From contig NZ_CP088149.1 in NCBI RefSeq assembly GCF_002845275.2, forward strand, positions 3,096,501 through 3,160,500: a DNA stretch of 64,000 bases. The letters are read 5' to 3'. Every line of letters begins with the position of its first letter. Position 1 is the stretch's first letter. Under the pieces are notes generated by a model that made no database searches, was not told the DNA's origin, and was given only the letters and a program-made list of their open reading frames with translations. This stretch comes from Pseudomonas sp. S06B 330. Lineage in GTDB: Bacteria > Pseudomonadota > Gammaproteobacteria > Pseudomonadales > Pseudomonadaceae. Positions 49,488 to 58,980 of this stretch are shown here, piece after piece. Position numbers and translations under genes: made by a program.

Positions 49488-50042
49488 TGGTTTTCCCAAA
49501 AATATTTTGGATTGCTCGGCATCATTTTCTAGTTCCTCAACACACTAACGCAACAACTCATCTTTATGAATAAAAACATACCCGAAATCGCAGAAACAAG
49601 CGCCTACTAGTGATCATGCCCTCTGGCTCTATGAAGAAGACGCCAATCGAGGTGTGCCACCTATGAGACGCATTCAGAAGATCACCCAGCAGCGCCGCCG
49701 GCAGCTCCATGTTCACTTGCCGCCCAGTGGATTAAAGGACGCCTCATATAGCGATGGGCCAGGTCGAGCGCGACCGGCGCATGTGCTAGAAATCCGCAAA
49801 GTTGCAGGAAGAAGACCTGCGCTTGAAGGTTCGACCAGGGACTAAGCAGATCCTGCTGCAGCGCCTTTGCTGACCTCAACGAATTCCAACACGCCGGCGA
49901 GGCATCCGAAGGCATGCCCTCTTCCGGACAACACCGGTACGACGCGAAGACGCGCGCACTCTGACCAAAGCACCGTCGGCAAGAGGCGCAACGCCTTCAA
50001 GGCTTTACCAGATTAATTTCCAAAAACCACAAAGGAAAGACC
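49488..50042. other. Gene-poor degenerate stretch
   Basis: A 555-base region without a convincing intact gene. Several frames carry short protein-like pieces that break at stops, for example QEEDLRLKVRPGTKQILLQ and ADLNEFQHAGEASEGMPSS, near 49790-49920. They look like decayed coding sequence of unknown origin. The first part (49500-49610) is A+T-rich. Confidence 0.5.
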
Positions 50043-50675
50043 ATGAATAACTTCGGGAATATCACCGCGCATGGCACGCACTATCTCTACCCAGAGCGGC
50101 CACCGCAAGACCTCTTCTGGACCGACCAGAATGGGCACACCAACTACTGGTGCTCAGTCCAAGGCGGTACATCAGGAACCTCTAAGTCCCCACGCACAGA
50201 AAGCCGCCAGACGTTTCCTGACTCTGCCGAATCGTTCAACTGGGTACGCGGTAGCGCCAAGCACTCGATGACTGGCCGGGTACGGGTTGAAGCCGCCCCT
50301 TCCAAAGGGAAAGTTATCGTCGGTCAAATCCATGGACTTAACGCCCCGAACCCATTCCTGATGGTGATTTGGTGGAACGGTGTTGTACGGATCGATGCAC
50401 GCGATCGCCCAGGTAGCAAAACCCGAACGCTGCTGAAGAAGGCAATCCCTCTAGGTCAGCCTTTCGATTACAGCGTTCAGGTTGATGACTCCGGCGAGTT
50501 GAGTGTTTGTCTCGATACTCTGAGCGCCAGTGCAGCAGTCAGCGAGACATGGGATAAATTCCCGTTCTACTTCAAGGCCGGTTCCTATGTGATCGACAAC
50601 GAGGGCCTGATAACAGAGGGCGGCTGGGTAGTGTACGAGTCTTTCGATGTGTACAACGGCGCACTGCAAGTCTAA
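50043..50675 (+). CDS. Polysaccharide lyase family 7 protein (alginate lyase-like)
   Basis: A 210-residue jelly-roll protein with all three PL7 signatures: R-T-E (residues 51-53, PRTESRQTF), Q-I-H (95-97, VGQIHGLN) and YFKAGSY (176-182). These residues form the alginate-cleaving active site; Gln95, His97 and Tyr182 are in place. PL7 enzymes cut alginate by beta-elimination. No signal peptide is visible, so it is either cytoplasmic or released by another route. AAAGGAAAG precedes the ATG. It stands alone among degenerate sequences. Confidence 0.82.
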   Translation: MNNFGNITAHGTHYLYPERPPQDLFWTDQNGHTNYWCSVQGGTSGTSKSPRTESRQTFPDSAESFNWVRGSAKHSMTGRVRVEAAPSKGKVIVGQIHGLNAPNPFLMVIWWNGVVRIDARDRPGSKTRTLLKKAIPLGQPFDYSVQVDDSGELSVCLDTLSASAAVSETWDKFPFYFKAGSYVIDNEGLITEGGWVVYESFDVYNGALQV

Positions 50676-50762
50676 ACCCCAGGCAGCGCCGGGCGACGAC
50701 AGCTTAAGCGTAGTGCCGCCTGACCCTCCCGCACCTCCCGCCATCGCCGTCACTATGTCAGC

Positions 50763-51264
50763 CTAAGGTGGCGCGATTGTAAGCACGGTAGATCCGGAAA
50801 AAGCACCAGGCTCAACGGTTCCGTTGCTGAACAACGTTGATTTAACGACAACTGGGCGGGGCAAATCCTTTTCCATAAAAACCTCAACGCCGCCCTGCGC
50901 ACTTTTCCCTCCGACTGTGAGTTCTGAGTACAAATTACGATCTGCTCTGAGGTTTACGGCCGAAGATAGTTTTGCGATTACACTGCTGACCCCGGTGCAT
51001 GTTAACTGAAGTGTGGTTGCTGCCTCATTACCATCAATGGCAGCATCACTTACATTGCCATGGTTAATGTTGGTATTTCCTTTGATCTCGCACTGCATGG
51101 CTGGCTTAAGAACTTGAGCGCAAGGTCCGATCGGACTGACCGCCCCGCCGATCCCATTCCACTGATAGCCTTGAGCAAAAGAAATACAAAAATTTCCAGG
51201 TATCGCGGTACTACTTGGTACAAAAAGCGAACCATGGAATGGTATCGAGAAACCTGATTTTTTC
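50763..51264 (-). pseudogene. Fimbrial minor pilin/adhesin fragment
   Basis: The frame contains GNFCISFAQGYQWNG, KPAMQCEIKGNTNINHGNVSDAAIDGN and TLQLTCTGVSSVIAKLSS, the C-terminal pilin-like domain of chaperone-usher adhesins (MrpH/MrfJ style). There is no signal peptide, and the adhesin N-terminus is missing. Upstream the frame runs into unrelated GC-rich sequence (51270-51330). It is probably the 3' part of a lost fimbrial gene; an ATG at 51266 could start a short product. Confidence 0.6.
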
Positions 51265-51376
51265 ATTTGCTCCAAGCGCATCAACGGCCCGGCCCGGCGC
51301 GCGCCGCAAGCGGCCAGGCTCTCTGGGCAGCCAACCATCAGCGAGTTATCGAAGCGCTTCTGCGAGCGGCCTAGGA

Positions 51377-51634
51377 TTACTGGTCGGTATCGAGCCGTAT
51401 CGAGTACAGGCAGTTGTTGGCGCCATCCGGAATCACCAACTCCTCGCCGACTCGATAGATTGGCCCAACCAGCTCGCCGCTCGCTGAGTACAGACCGTTA
51501 TCGATAATTTGAAAGCGCTGCAATCCCAGATCATTAAGCACCGTGCCGTCAGGCTGTATTTGGCCAACCGCGGATGCAACGGGCCAATGACCTGCATAGA
51601 GCGTATACCTGTGTGTCTTGAATCCCTCAAACAT
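51377..51634 (-). CDS. Small protein of unknown function
   Basis: An 85-residue protein, MFEGFKTHRYTLYAGHWPVA, then QPDGTVLNDLGLQRFQIIDNGLYSASGELVGPIYRVGEELVIPDG. It is a beta-rich sequence with a repeated G-x-L pattern. No family recognised. The upstream TTG-GTG-ATG offers three possible starts; ATG at 51634 was used. Confidence 0.5.
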   Translation of the reverse strand: MFEGFKTHRYTLYAGHWPVASAVGQIQPDGTVLNDLGLQRFQIIDNGLYSASGELVGPIYRVGEELVIPDGANNCLYSIRLDTDQ

Positions 51635-51706
51635 CACCAATGATCCATGGCCAAAACATCAACTGTAACTGATACGGGGTGCCAAGGCGTTCGGTGCATG
51701 AGTTCG

Positions 51707-51961
51707 TGCGGCCCCATGGACTTGCAGTGGGGCGACATCGATCTGGAGGCGAAGATTGCGAATATCCGCCGCATTATCGTCGATGGCCAACCGGAGGGCC
51801 GGAGCAAAAAATGCGTTGATTTCATTGGACTAAACACCCCATCAGCCCCCACTAAAACGCACCTATTGGTATCAAAATTGGTATCAGCGTCACCCCTCCT
51901 CCGGCGTTCTGCCGACCAAACACAATTCCCCTCATCCCTGCAACTCGTCACCCTGCGCTAG
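51707..51961 (+). pseudogene. Tyrosine-recombinase (integrase) remnant
   Basis: MDLQWGDIDLEAKIANIRRI and the following VDGQPEGRSK match the stretch just after the first catalytic arginine of phage-type integrases (pattern L-x-W-x-DID...). The arginine segment before it and the H-x-x-R/Y active site after it are missing, and the sequence soon becomes unrelated. It is a decayed integrase, marking an old integration event. Confidence 0.55.
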
Positions 51962-51983
51962 CCAGAATTGGCCGACGCAATCA

Positions 51984-51999
51984 CTGTATATAAAAACAG
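51984..51999. promoter_or_regulatory. LexA-type SOS box
   Basis: CTGTATATAAAAACAG is a perfect CTGT-N8-ACAG with an A/T-only centre, as in classical LexA boxes. It is 17 bases before the GTG start of a small coiled-coil gene. Confidence 0.7.
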
Positions 52000-52016
52000 C
52001 ATTGGTAGGTGACACC

Positions 52017-52346
52017 GTGATCATCGAAGACGACAGCTTTGCGCTGGGCATGCCGACGCCCATGGAGATGCTGGAGCAACATGCTCTCCTGCTCCAGGGG
52101 GAGAATGAGCAGCTACAACATGACCTATCCCGGGCACGGAAGAACATCGAGAAGCTGGTTGTGATCAATCAGGGACAGGCTGAGCAGGTCACCAAGCTGA
52201 ACAGCAGAATCGAGCGGCTGACCAAGGATCTGTCCAAAGCTTATGTAGAGAGCACTGAGCTAAAGAATCGACAGATGCGCGGTTGCTCGCCTACATGGGG
52301 CGGGATGCCTCCAGCGTCCGACATAAAAGGACTAATGAAGGGATGA
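52017..52346 (+). CDS. SOS-box-controlled small coiled-coil protein
   Basis: A 109-residue protein, MIIEDDSFALGMPTPMEMLE followed by a heptad-rich helix (ALLLQGENEQLQHDLSRARK, QAEQVTKLNSRIERLTKDLS). The GTG start at 52017 has TAGGTG upstream; a TTG five codons earlier is also open. No family is recognised. The LexA-type box directly upstream suggests induction by DNA damage. Its 3' end overlaps the convergent gene below by about 106 bases. Confidence 0.6.
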   Translation: MIIEDDSFALGMPTPMEMLEQHALLLQGENEQLQHDLSRARKNIEKLVVINQGQAEQVTKLNSRIERLTKDLSKAYVESTELKNRQMRGCSPTWGGMPPASDIKGLMKG

Positions 52347-52540
52347 GTAGGCCCGCCGAGCAACCGAAACTGGTACTCCTGAACCGCCTCAAACAGAGAC
52401 TCAGCCTCAAGCCGCAAGCGTTCTACTTCCTCCGGTGGAGCAAGTAAATCCCGAGCCTCGTGGTAACGACGAAGCGCATCCACTACCTGTCGCATCAGAG
52501 GCTCGCCGGACTCGACAACTCCCGCCAGAGTCTTCTTCAC
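52241..52540 (-). CDS. Small conserved-looking helical protein, unknown
   Basis: A 99-residue protein from a GTG at 52540 (AGAAGGA upstream), reading MKKTLAGVVESGEPLMRQVV-like with internal YHEARDLLAPPEEVERLRLEAESLFEAV and YQFRLLGGPTHPF. The pattern is that of a small acidic helical protein; no named family. The last 35 codons overlap the 3' end of the convergent SOS-box gene, so one of the two C-termini may be fortuitous. An open frame continues to 52663 upstream. Confidence 0.55.
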   Translation of the reverse strand: MKKTLAGVVESGEPLMRQVVDALRRYHEARDLLAPPEEVERLRLEAESLFEAVQEYQFRLLGGPTHPFISPFMSDAGGIPPHVGEQPRICRFFSSVLST

Positions 52541-52747
52541 GCTGCTGTTCCTTCTATTGGAAAAAGCCTGGTCGCGAAACACCTTTTGTCGCCCTGCGCC
52601 GTATTCGATCAAAAATACCAGCAAACGGACGCTTCTGCTGCCCGAAATCCTTAGCCGTTGCATGAATAGAACACTGCAGTGCAGTCGTCGTTCTTGTGCT
52701 CAGGATACCTTGAGCTATTCTTGCTTTCGTAGCAAAGGGATCAAGCC

Positions 52748-52855
52748 ATGAACACTCCTGCAAGACTTTTCCAAACCACAGGCGACATGCCCATGCCGAC
52801 TATACGGGCGCATGTAACCGCTCTTTACGCCGCGGTTTACTTCCTTGGCAGATGA
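52748..52855 (+). CDS. Possible 35-residue small ORF
   Basis: ATG at 52748 with AAAGGGATC upstream; reads MNTPARLFQTTGDMPMPTIR and ends VYFLGR. The start context is fair, but length is short and nothing similar is known to me. It ends immediately before the stop of the receiver-like gene on the other strand. Confidence 0.25.
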   Translation: MNTPARLFQTTGDMPMPTIRAHVTALYAAVYFLGR

Positions 52856-53248
52856 TTAGAAATCTGCTAAATGAGACCATATTACCTCGCGCAACTCAGG
52901 GAAGCGCAGCGGCATTTGCAGTACACCTTTAATTGGAACTTCATGATTTCTCGCCCACGCCAGTATCGCTTGGCGTTGTTGTGAGTTCACATCTGAGATT
53001 GCGATAATGGAGTCGATCGCGCGGTACCGTACAATCTCTTGCAGCGCATGTGTATCTGGACCCGGATCCAAATCATCGTAAATCAAACACTCGAAACATC
53101 TGCCCGTCTCTAGCAACCTGACAACCTCACTGACGTTATTGCACAAACTTAGGGTGTAATACCCTAACTTGTTGAGCGTACGGGCGTAACCGAACAGTGA
53201 AGTGGGATTTGAACTGAGAATGACAAGATCCCCTTTACTCACGTGCAT
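52856..53248 (-). CDS. Stand-alone receiver-like protein (degenerate)
   Basis: A 130-residue protein with AAGGAG six bases before the ATG. The fold pattern is that of a response-regulator receiver: DLVILSSNPTSLFGYARTLNKLGY, CLIYDDLDPGPD around residues 55-65, SIIAISDVNSQQR and GVLQMPLRFPELREVI. The acidic pair of strand 1 is replaced by SSN and the conserved lysine by Q/M before the proline, so phosphorylation is doubtful even though Asp58/59 remain. It faces away from the two-component/EAL genes and may be a partner of the stand-alone EAL protein. Confidence 0.65.
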   Translation of the reverse strand: MHVSKGDLVILSSNPTSLFGYARTLNKLGYYTLSLCNNVSEVVRLLETGRCFECLIYDDLDPGPDTHALQEIVRYRAIDSIIAISDVNSQQRQAILAWARNHEVPIKGVLQMPLRFPELREVIWSHLADF

Positions 53249-53329
53249 CGTTTGCTCCTTGTAAATTGGGACAAGCTGAGTAAGCGTCCAACCAGCTCCC
53301 CTTACGTAGATCGGGCTGCCATCGATTGA

Positions 53330-53407
53330 TGGCGGCAACAGTTGAATCTGGTTCTCGACCTGATTGTTGTCGATATGTACAGCGCGTAGTGCTCCGGCGC
53401 TTGGCAT
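53330..53407 (-). pseudogene. Possible IS66-type transposase remnant
   Basis: The translation SAGALRAVHIDNNQVENQI resembles the conserved IDNN-x-x-E-N-x-I segment near the end of IS66 transposases. The following sequence does not continue the match, and it runs into the receiver-like gene's leader. Weak, short evidence. Confidence 0.35.
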
Positions 53408-53882
53408 GGCTTACAGCGACACCGGAAACGGTTCCTTCGGGTCCCGGGCATCCCCGAGCGACTTGGACCGTAAACGGCAAGCGCTTCGAGGGCGTAGGGA
53501 AATATTGACGATACGGGGGGAATTCGGAAAATACGCCGATCGGACGCTTACGAAACTTATCGCTCCGCAGGGGACCTATCAATCAGATCTGTCTTGCTGC
53601 AATTCAGATTTTTCTTGATTTTTTAGCTAGTTACAACTAGGAGCAAGACCAAGAATAATCTTGCCGGCTATCGAGGCTTATCGCGGCGACGAAAGGCACA
53701 AAGCCTAGCGCCTGATGGGCAGTCACCCTGCAATAATATCTACCGTGACGACACCTAATACTCGGAAATCAATTAATTCAACAATACTCAGCCACGTCGA
53801 CTGTGAATTGTGTGGCTATGTCTGAGGTGCATTTCTGACCATTTCGCCTACTCATTCCATTAGCGCCAGAGTGATCCAAAAT
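53408..53882. other. Gene-free stretch before the response regulator
   Basis: About 475 bases. The first part (53408-53560) is GC-rich with broken frames, probably more insertion-sequence debris. The second part (53580-53880) is A+T-rich, including TTTTTCTTGATTTTTTAGC near 53610, and likely carries the promoter of the regulator-kinase operon. No gene seen. Confidence 0.5.
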
Positions 53883-54509
53883 ATGAATGAAAAAGTACTG
53901 ATCGTCGACGACCACCCCGTAGTGCGACACGGCATGCGCTTAGCGCTCGATTCAATTGGGGTTGAGACAATAGGTGAGACTTCGGATGGTGCTAGCGCGC
54001 TTCAAATGATCCAATCCCTGCAGCCGGATATCGTGATTCTTGACATTGGTCTCGAGAAAGTCGATGGAATGACAGTATTGAAGCGGATCGTAAGGGAAAA
54101 GCTTGACACGCGAGTGCTGGTTTACACCTCGCAGACAAAAGAAACATTTGCCAGCCGTTGCTTTCAAGCCGGTGCCAGCGGCTTTGTCAGTAAGAACGAG
54201 CCCATGACCCAGCTGCTCAAGGCGATCGAAACCATTGCTGACGGCTATGTGTTTTTCCCCCGGGGCGCGATGCCGTTTTTTTCGGGTGCCGCTGTCACGG
54301 GTGAATCAGGTAACTTGGAGCATCTGACAGACCGGGAGATACAAGTTCTTAAACTGTTGGCGGAGGGGTTCTCCAACCGTGACATCGCACAGAAACTCAA
54401 TTTAAGCACCAAGACAGTCAGTGGTCATAAGGTCAACATTCTTATGAAGCTCAACGTCACCTCCGTGGTCGAATTAGCTAGCATCGCCAATCAGCACAAC
54501 CTCATCTGA
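53883..54509 (+). CDS. NarL/BvgA-type response regulator
   Basis: A 208-residue response regulator. Receiver: [20 protein letters not shown] with phospho-acceptor Asp54 in [12 protein letters not shown], Thr/Ser in LVYTSQTKE and Lys in FVSKNEP. A LuxR-type helix-turn-helix follows: [15 protein letters not shown] and [14 protein letters not shown]. Start at ATG 53883; an in-frame GTG four codons before is possible. The hybrid kinase starts 10 bases after its stop, so this is its cognate regulator, as BvgA for BvgS or RocA1 for RocS1. Confidence 0.92.
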   Translation: MNEKVLIVDDHPVVRHGMRLALDSIGVETIGETSDGASALQMIQSLQPDIVILDIGLEKVDGMTVLKRIVREKLDTRVLVYTSQTKETFASRCFQAGASGFVSKNEPMTQLLKAIETIADGYVFFPRGAMPFFSGAAVTGESGNLEHLTDREIQVLKLLAEGFSNRDIAQKLNLSTKTVSGHKVNILMKLNVTSVVELASIANQHNLI

Positions 54510-54519
54510 GGCTGCCTCT

Positions 54520-57500
54520 GTGAAGAAAGTATTTCCCCTAATTGCCCTCCCCCTTTTTTTGCTGATGTTCGGCTACTGCCTACAGGCGGTAGCCAATATC
54601 GGTGATCTATTGCCCAATGCAAGACAACAACTCGACAGCGTGAAAATCAAACTCAGCGAGCAAGAGCGGGCCTGGCTTGTACAAAAGCAAACGCTGATCG
54701 TCGGGGTTACTAATGATTCCTTGCCCCCCTACCGGATATTTACAGAACATCAGGTTTTCGAAGGGCTTACGGCGGATTATTTGGGGGCATTGCAGCGTGA
54801 GCTAGACATTTCAATAAAGGTGCGGCCGTTCGACTCTACGGAGGCAGCCTTCACAGCGCTGCACCAAGGGCAGATAGATGTGGTCGCCAACGCAACAACT
54901 CAGGATGCTGAAGACGCCGATGTGCGCCTGACGCCCCCTTATGTACTGACAGAATTGGCCCTATTCGCTGAGAGTGGCGACCTCCACGAATACATTCCCT
55001 TTGATTCTAATTTACGTATCGCAGTGGCCAACAGCACTGTACTCGAGCTGTACAAAAACAACGGAGGCCTGGGCTCCTTCACCGTATATCCCACACCTTT
55101 AGCGGCAATGGCGTCGGTGTTGACCGGTGAGACAGACGTTTACCTTGGCGACATTTTTTCCACCTACTACCTTTCCAACCAGCTGTTCAGCAACCAGCTG
55201 GAGGTGAGCCAGCGCGTGCGACAACCAGAGGTTGGGGTTTCCTTCGCCGTTGCAGCGAATAATACCTTGATCACAGACCTGTTCGTGCGTGGCTTAGCTG
55301 GCATCACCCGCTGCCAAATGGCTGACGCCCAATATTTCTGGGGCGACATCCAGGGATGTGAAGTAAATGGCTTCCGCCAGCGCCTAACTGAGGCCGAGCG
55401 TACATGGCTGGACAACACTCCTATAGTGAGAGTCGCTATCAGTGAGGATTTAGCCCCGTACGCTTTTTTCAACAGTCGTGACCATCTGAACGGGATTGCC
55501 TCGGACCTACTGGATGTCATTCGCCTCAAGTCTGATATTCATTTCAAAATCATTCGCGTCAGCTCGCTGAGCGAGGTGGATGCATTGTTAACCAAGGGTG
55601 AGGCAGACCTTGGCATTCTGACAGAGACAAACCACGAACCATTACCGTACCTGCGCACTAGAGACTTGGCCACTGCTCCCTACCTCTATGTCATGCGTAG
55701 TGGCGAACAAGCCCTTCTCGATGAAAAAAGCACCGCAACAGTCGCTGTTGCTGAGGGCTACTTGCCGCCATCGATCCTTGCCCGCCAATATCCTCATGTG
55801 AGAATCGAGGAAACAGGCACCATGGGTGAGGCCTTCAAGCTTGTTCGTGAGGGTCGTGTGGATTTTGTTCTGGCACCAGCGAACGTTGCGCGCTATTACC
55901 TTTCATACAAATACGAAAATAGTCTAACAATTGGAGGAATCGTCAATGTTCCAAATGCGGATGTAGTGTTCGCCACTCATGGAAATAAACCTCAGCTAAT
56001 TTCGATCTTCGACAAGATCATGGCAGAGATCCCTCCTCGAGAGTTCTTGCAGATCATTGGACGCTGGCGTGCGAACTCTGCCACCGATGAAAAGTACTGG
56101 GAGGGTGTCACCGCCGACATCTGGCGGTCCTTCGAGGCATTGGGCGCCCTGCTGTTAGTTGCGGGGCTATTGATCGTGGTTCAGCGCCGCCGCATTCTGC
56201 GCAAGCGACATCATTTGAAGCAGCGGCAACTCTTGCTGGATGAGTTGCAGCTGACCAAAGAAGCCGCTGAGAAAGCCAGTCGCAGCAAATCCGTATTTCT
56301 AGCCACCATGAGCCATGAAATCCGTACCCCACTCAATGCGATCATCGGCATGTTGGAACTGGTACTTACCCGCAAGGGCAAAGCCGAACTCAACACGCAA
56401 TCCCTACACATCGCCTATGAGTCAGCTACCGGCCTGTTGGACCTTATTGGCGATATTTTGGACATATCGCGTATCGAGTCCGAAAAATTGTCCCTGAAAC
56501 CGGAGTCGGCGCAGATCAAAAGCCTGTTGGAGTCTACGACCAATGTATTCTCCGGCCTCGCACGACAGAAGCAGTTGCATGTAAAGCTGGACATTGCCCC
56601 CTTGGCTGCCGAACGGGTTTGGGTCGACGGGTTGAAGGTCAAACAGATCCTGTCCAATCTATTGGGCAACGCAATCAAATTCACCGAACACGGTGGCATC
56701 GAGACTCGCTGCCAAGTAATTCCGACTAGCGAATCTCGCCTGCAATTCATCATCAGTGTCAGCGATACAGGCGCCGGCATACCGCCCACTCAAATTGACC
56801 AAGTGTTCAAACCATTTTTCGTCAAGCACGATGCGGTCCGCGACCCTAATGCTGGTGCAGGTCTGGGCCTAGCAATATGCAAGGCACTCAGCGATTTAAT
56901 GGGTGGCCGCCTGGAGGTAGAAAGCGAACTGGGGTTAGGTACACGGATAACGTTCTGTTTCGAGGTTGAACGCGTCAGCTCTGATAGTCCAGTGGTCGAG
57001 GAAAACTCCGGTGCGCCTGCCAAACCTGATAACGATGACGCCCTTACCGTATTGATCGTCGAAGACCACCTGCCGAGCCAGTATCTGCTCTACCAACAAA
57101 TATCCTATCTGGGTCATCGCGTGCTGACTGCCAGCAATGGCTTGGAGGGCTTGGCAATATGGCAAGGCCACGAAGTCGACGTTGTGATCACCGACTGCAA
57201 CATGCCTGATCTTAGCGGCCAGGAGATGACCAAAAGCATGCGCCGCCTGGAGCAATCCCTCGGTGTTCGTCCATGCTTGATTATTGGGCTGACCGCTGAT
57301 GCCCAGCACGAAGTGCTTGACCGCTCTCTAGCCTCAGGCATGGATTATTCGCTCACCAAGCCAATCACGCTTGCTGTCCTCAATCGCTGGATTCCAAAAC
57401 GCGATACGAACACGCCGCAATTCGAAAGTACATCGTCTTCTATGAACGACATCCACGCAGACATGTCGGAGCACGTGGTGTCGAGCAACACTAGCGAATA

Positions 57501-57729
57501 CGAGTCTCTGCAGCAGGCCTTGAAAACGGAGGACCTGGCGAAACTAAAAGATATCGCGCACAAGCTGAAGGGGACCGCGTACTTCCTCAATCAAACGAAA
57601 CTGCTGGAGCAATGCGTCGAAGTCGAAGACATATGCACCGAAAGCACTATGTCAACTGAGGTGGTCGAAGCAGTGACCGCCCTTATGCAATCATTGGAGG
57701 AAATAAATAAGTCACTACGACCGATCTGA
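54520..57729 (+). CDS. BvgS/RocS-like hybrid sensor histidine kinase
   Basis: A 1069-residue phosphorelay kinase. Order: signal/TM segment (1-25), two periplasmic Venus-flytrap (SBP family 3) domains at about 45-275 and 290-520, TM at about 543-562, coiled linker, HisKA with His599 ([15 protein letters not shown]), ATPase with Asn717 ([12 protein letters not shown]) and [10 protein letters not shown], receiver with Asp892 ([13 protein letters not shown]), and a C-terminal Hpt with His1014 ([12 protein letters not shown]). All phosphorelay residues are present. There is no PAS domain, unlike BvgS itself. The start codon is GTG with GAGG upstream. Likely governs the adjacent fimbrial genes. Confidence 0.93.
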   Translation: MKKVFPLIALPLFLLMFGYCLQAVANIGDLLPNARQQLDSVKIKLSEQERAWLVQKQTLIVGVTNDSLPPYRIFTEHQVFEGLTADYLGALQRELDISIKVRPFDSTEAAFTALHQGQIDVVANATTQDAEDADVRLTPPYVLTELALFAESGDLHEYIPFDSNLRIAVANSTVLELYKNNGGLGSFTVYPTPLAAMASVLTGETDVYLGDIFSTYYLSNQLFSNQLEVSQRVRQPEVGVSFAVAANNTLITDLFVRGLAGITRCQMADAQYFWGDIQGCEVNGFRQRLTEAERTWLDNTPIVRVAISEDLAPYAFFNSRDHLNGIASDLLDVIRLKSDIHFKIIRVSSLSEVDALLTKGEADLGILTETNHEPLPYLRTRDLATAPYLYVMRSGEQALLDEKSTATVAVAEGYLPPSILARQYPHVRIEETGTMGEAFKLVREGRVDFVLAPANVARYYLSYKYENSLTIGGIVNVPNADVVFATHGNKPQLISIFDKIMAEIPPREFLQIIGRWRANSATDEKYWEGVTADIWRSFEALGALLLVAGLLIVVQRRRILRKRHHLKQRQLLLDELQLTKEAAEKASRSKSVFLATMSHEIRTPLNAIIGMLELVLTRKGKAELNTQSLHIAYESATGLLDLIGDILDISRIESEKLSLKPESAQIKSLLESTTNVFSGLARQKQLHVKLDIAPLAAERVWVDGLKVKQILSNLLGNAIKFTEHGGIETRCQVIPTSESRLQFIISVSDTGAGIPPTQIDQVFKPFFVKHDAVRDPNAGAGLGLAICKALSDLMGGRLEVESELGLGTRITFCFEVERVSSDSPVVEENSGAPAKPDNDDALTVLIVEDHLPSQYLLYQQISYLGHRVLTASNGLEGLAIWQGHEVDVVITDCNMPDLSGQEMTKSMRRLEQSLGVRPCLIIGLTADAQHEVLDRSLASGMDYSLTKPITLAVLNRWIPKRDTNTPQFESTSSSMNDIHADMSEHVVSSNTSEYESLQQALKTEDLAKLKDIAHKLKGTAYFLNQTKLLEQCVEVEDICTESTMSTEVVEAVTALMQSLEEINKSLRPI

Positions 57730-57825
57730 CTTGCTTACTTCCCAAGAAATAACTTACTGAAACTCAAGAAAAAACCAGCGCGCACCGCAGACTCTTCTTT
57801 TATACAACCAAAGCGGCCTCCCATA

Positions 57826-57847
57826 AGCTTTGAGGGTGCTCAAAGCT
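57826..57847 (+). promoter_or_regulatory. Hairpin directly in front of the EAL gene
   Basis: AGCTTTGAG and CTCAAAGCT form a perfect 9-base-pair stem with loop GGTG, ending 10 bases before the ATG and abutting the AAGG ribosome-binding site. A GCCTTTT run follows. It could be a terminator, or a structure that controls translation of the EAL protein. Confidence 0.5.
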
Positions 57848-57857
57848 AAGGCCTTTT

Positions 57858-58730
57858 ATGATGCCCACCCCTCCTTCGTATTCCCATCTGCTAAAACAGC
57901 GACTTTCACTGCAGGAACCAGACCTCGTTAATGCCTTGAAAGCTCAAGCCCTACACCCCAGCGTTTACGAAGTGCAGCTGGGGCTTGGGCGGAGAGAGTT
58001 TCGTGCTTATCTGCAGCCTAAATTCGATCTACGTACGGGGAAGGTTGATGCAGCAGAAGTCCTAGCACGATGGCATCATCCGTTGCGCGGTGTACTTCGC
58101 CCGGCACACTTTATCCCCCTGATGAAGTATGCGGAGTCGCTCGACGAGTTATTAATGGAACTTCTGGAACAGGGGCTGGCGTACCAGCTAAAACTTCACG
58201 ACCAGGGAAGGCTTATCAACCTTGCGTTCAATCTATCCCTGAGCCAGTTAACCTGCGGTAGTCTGGTCGATCGTTTACGAGGAAAGTTACTCAAGCATCC
58301 TTTACCGCTTCGCACATTGACCTTCGAAATTACCGAGGATGGTCCTGCAGCAGTTTCAAATTCTCTAATCGAGCAGCTCAATCGTCTGGCTAGACTGGGT
58401 GTTCGCTTATCGGCAGATGATTTTGGGACGGGGCATTCGTCAATGCTGCGTCTATGTCAAATTCCTTTCAGTGAAATTAAAATGGCGCGAGAGTTCATAC
58501 GCCGCATTGACGAATCCGTCAGCTGTCGTGCAGTTATCCGTAATACCTTGGCACTGTCAGAGGAACTGGGTATGCAAACGGTGATGGAGGGCATTGAAAC
58601 CGATCTACAGCGCACTCGCTTAATCCAAATGGGGGCTCAAATCGGTCAAGGTTTTTTATGCGCCAAGCCATTATCAACTGATGAATTTGAAAATTGGTTA
58701 AATAGAACTTATCAGCTTAAGAAAAAGTAA
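57858..58730 (+). CDS. EAL-domain cyclic-di-GMP phosphodiesterase, stand-alone
   Basis: A 290-residue protein that is nearly all EAL domain (about 40-285). Motifs: AAEVLARWHHP (EVL in place of EAL, accepted in active enzymes), AFNLSLSQL, FEITEDG, SADDFGTGHSSMLRL (metal-binding DDFGTG and loop 6), EIKMAREFI and VMEGIET. All catalytic acidic residues and the lysine seem present, so it probably hydrolyses c-di-GMP. Unlike RocR/PvrR there is no fused receiver; a separate receiver-like gene lies 4.6 kb away on the other side of the kinase. Confidence 0.88.
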   Translation: MMPTPPSYSHLLKQRLSLQEPDLVNALKAQALHPSVYEVQLGLGRREFRAYLQPKFDLRTGKVDAAEVLARWHHPLRGVLRPAHFIPLMKYAESLDELLMELLEQGLAYQLKLHDQGRLINLAFNLSLSQLTCGSLVDRLRGKLLKHPLPLRTLTFEITEDGPAAVSNSLIEQLNRLARLGVRLSADDFGTGHSSMLRLCQIPFSEIKMAREFIRRIDESVSCRAVIRNTLALSEELGMQTVMEGIETDLQRTRLIQMGAQIGQGFLCAKPLSTDEFENWLNRTYQLKKK

Positions 58731-58980
58731 ATAACGCAATAAAAAATACGCCAACCCTCTACCTTTAAATTACATCAACGAGGCACCGCCTCACTTACGC
58801 TTATGCATGCAAATCTTGGCGTTGCTCTGCCACACGCGATTCAATTGGCGCGAACACCCACGACATTGGGTGACCGAATAATCGATTAATTACCCCCCAA
58901 AGAACATATATGACTTGCGACCTGGAGCAGAAATAGCAACTACTCCAGTCGACACCAAACCATTACATTCGACAACTGCT

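Noticed and set aside
53871..53885. GTG at 53871 as the response regulator start
   Set aside because: Receiver domains begin a few residues before [11 protein letters not shown] at 53883 gives the normal N-terminus. It cannot be fully excluded, since the ribosome-binding site is weak for both.
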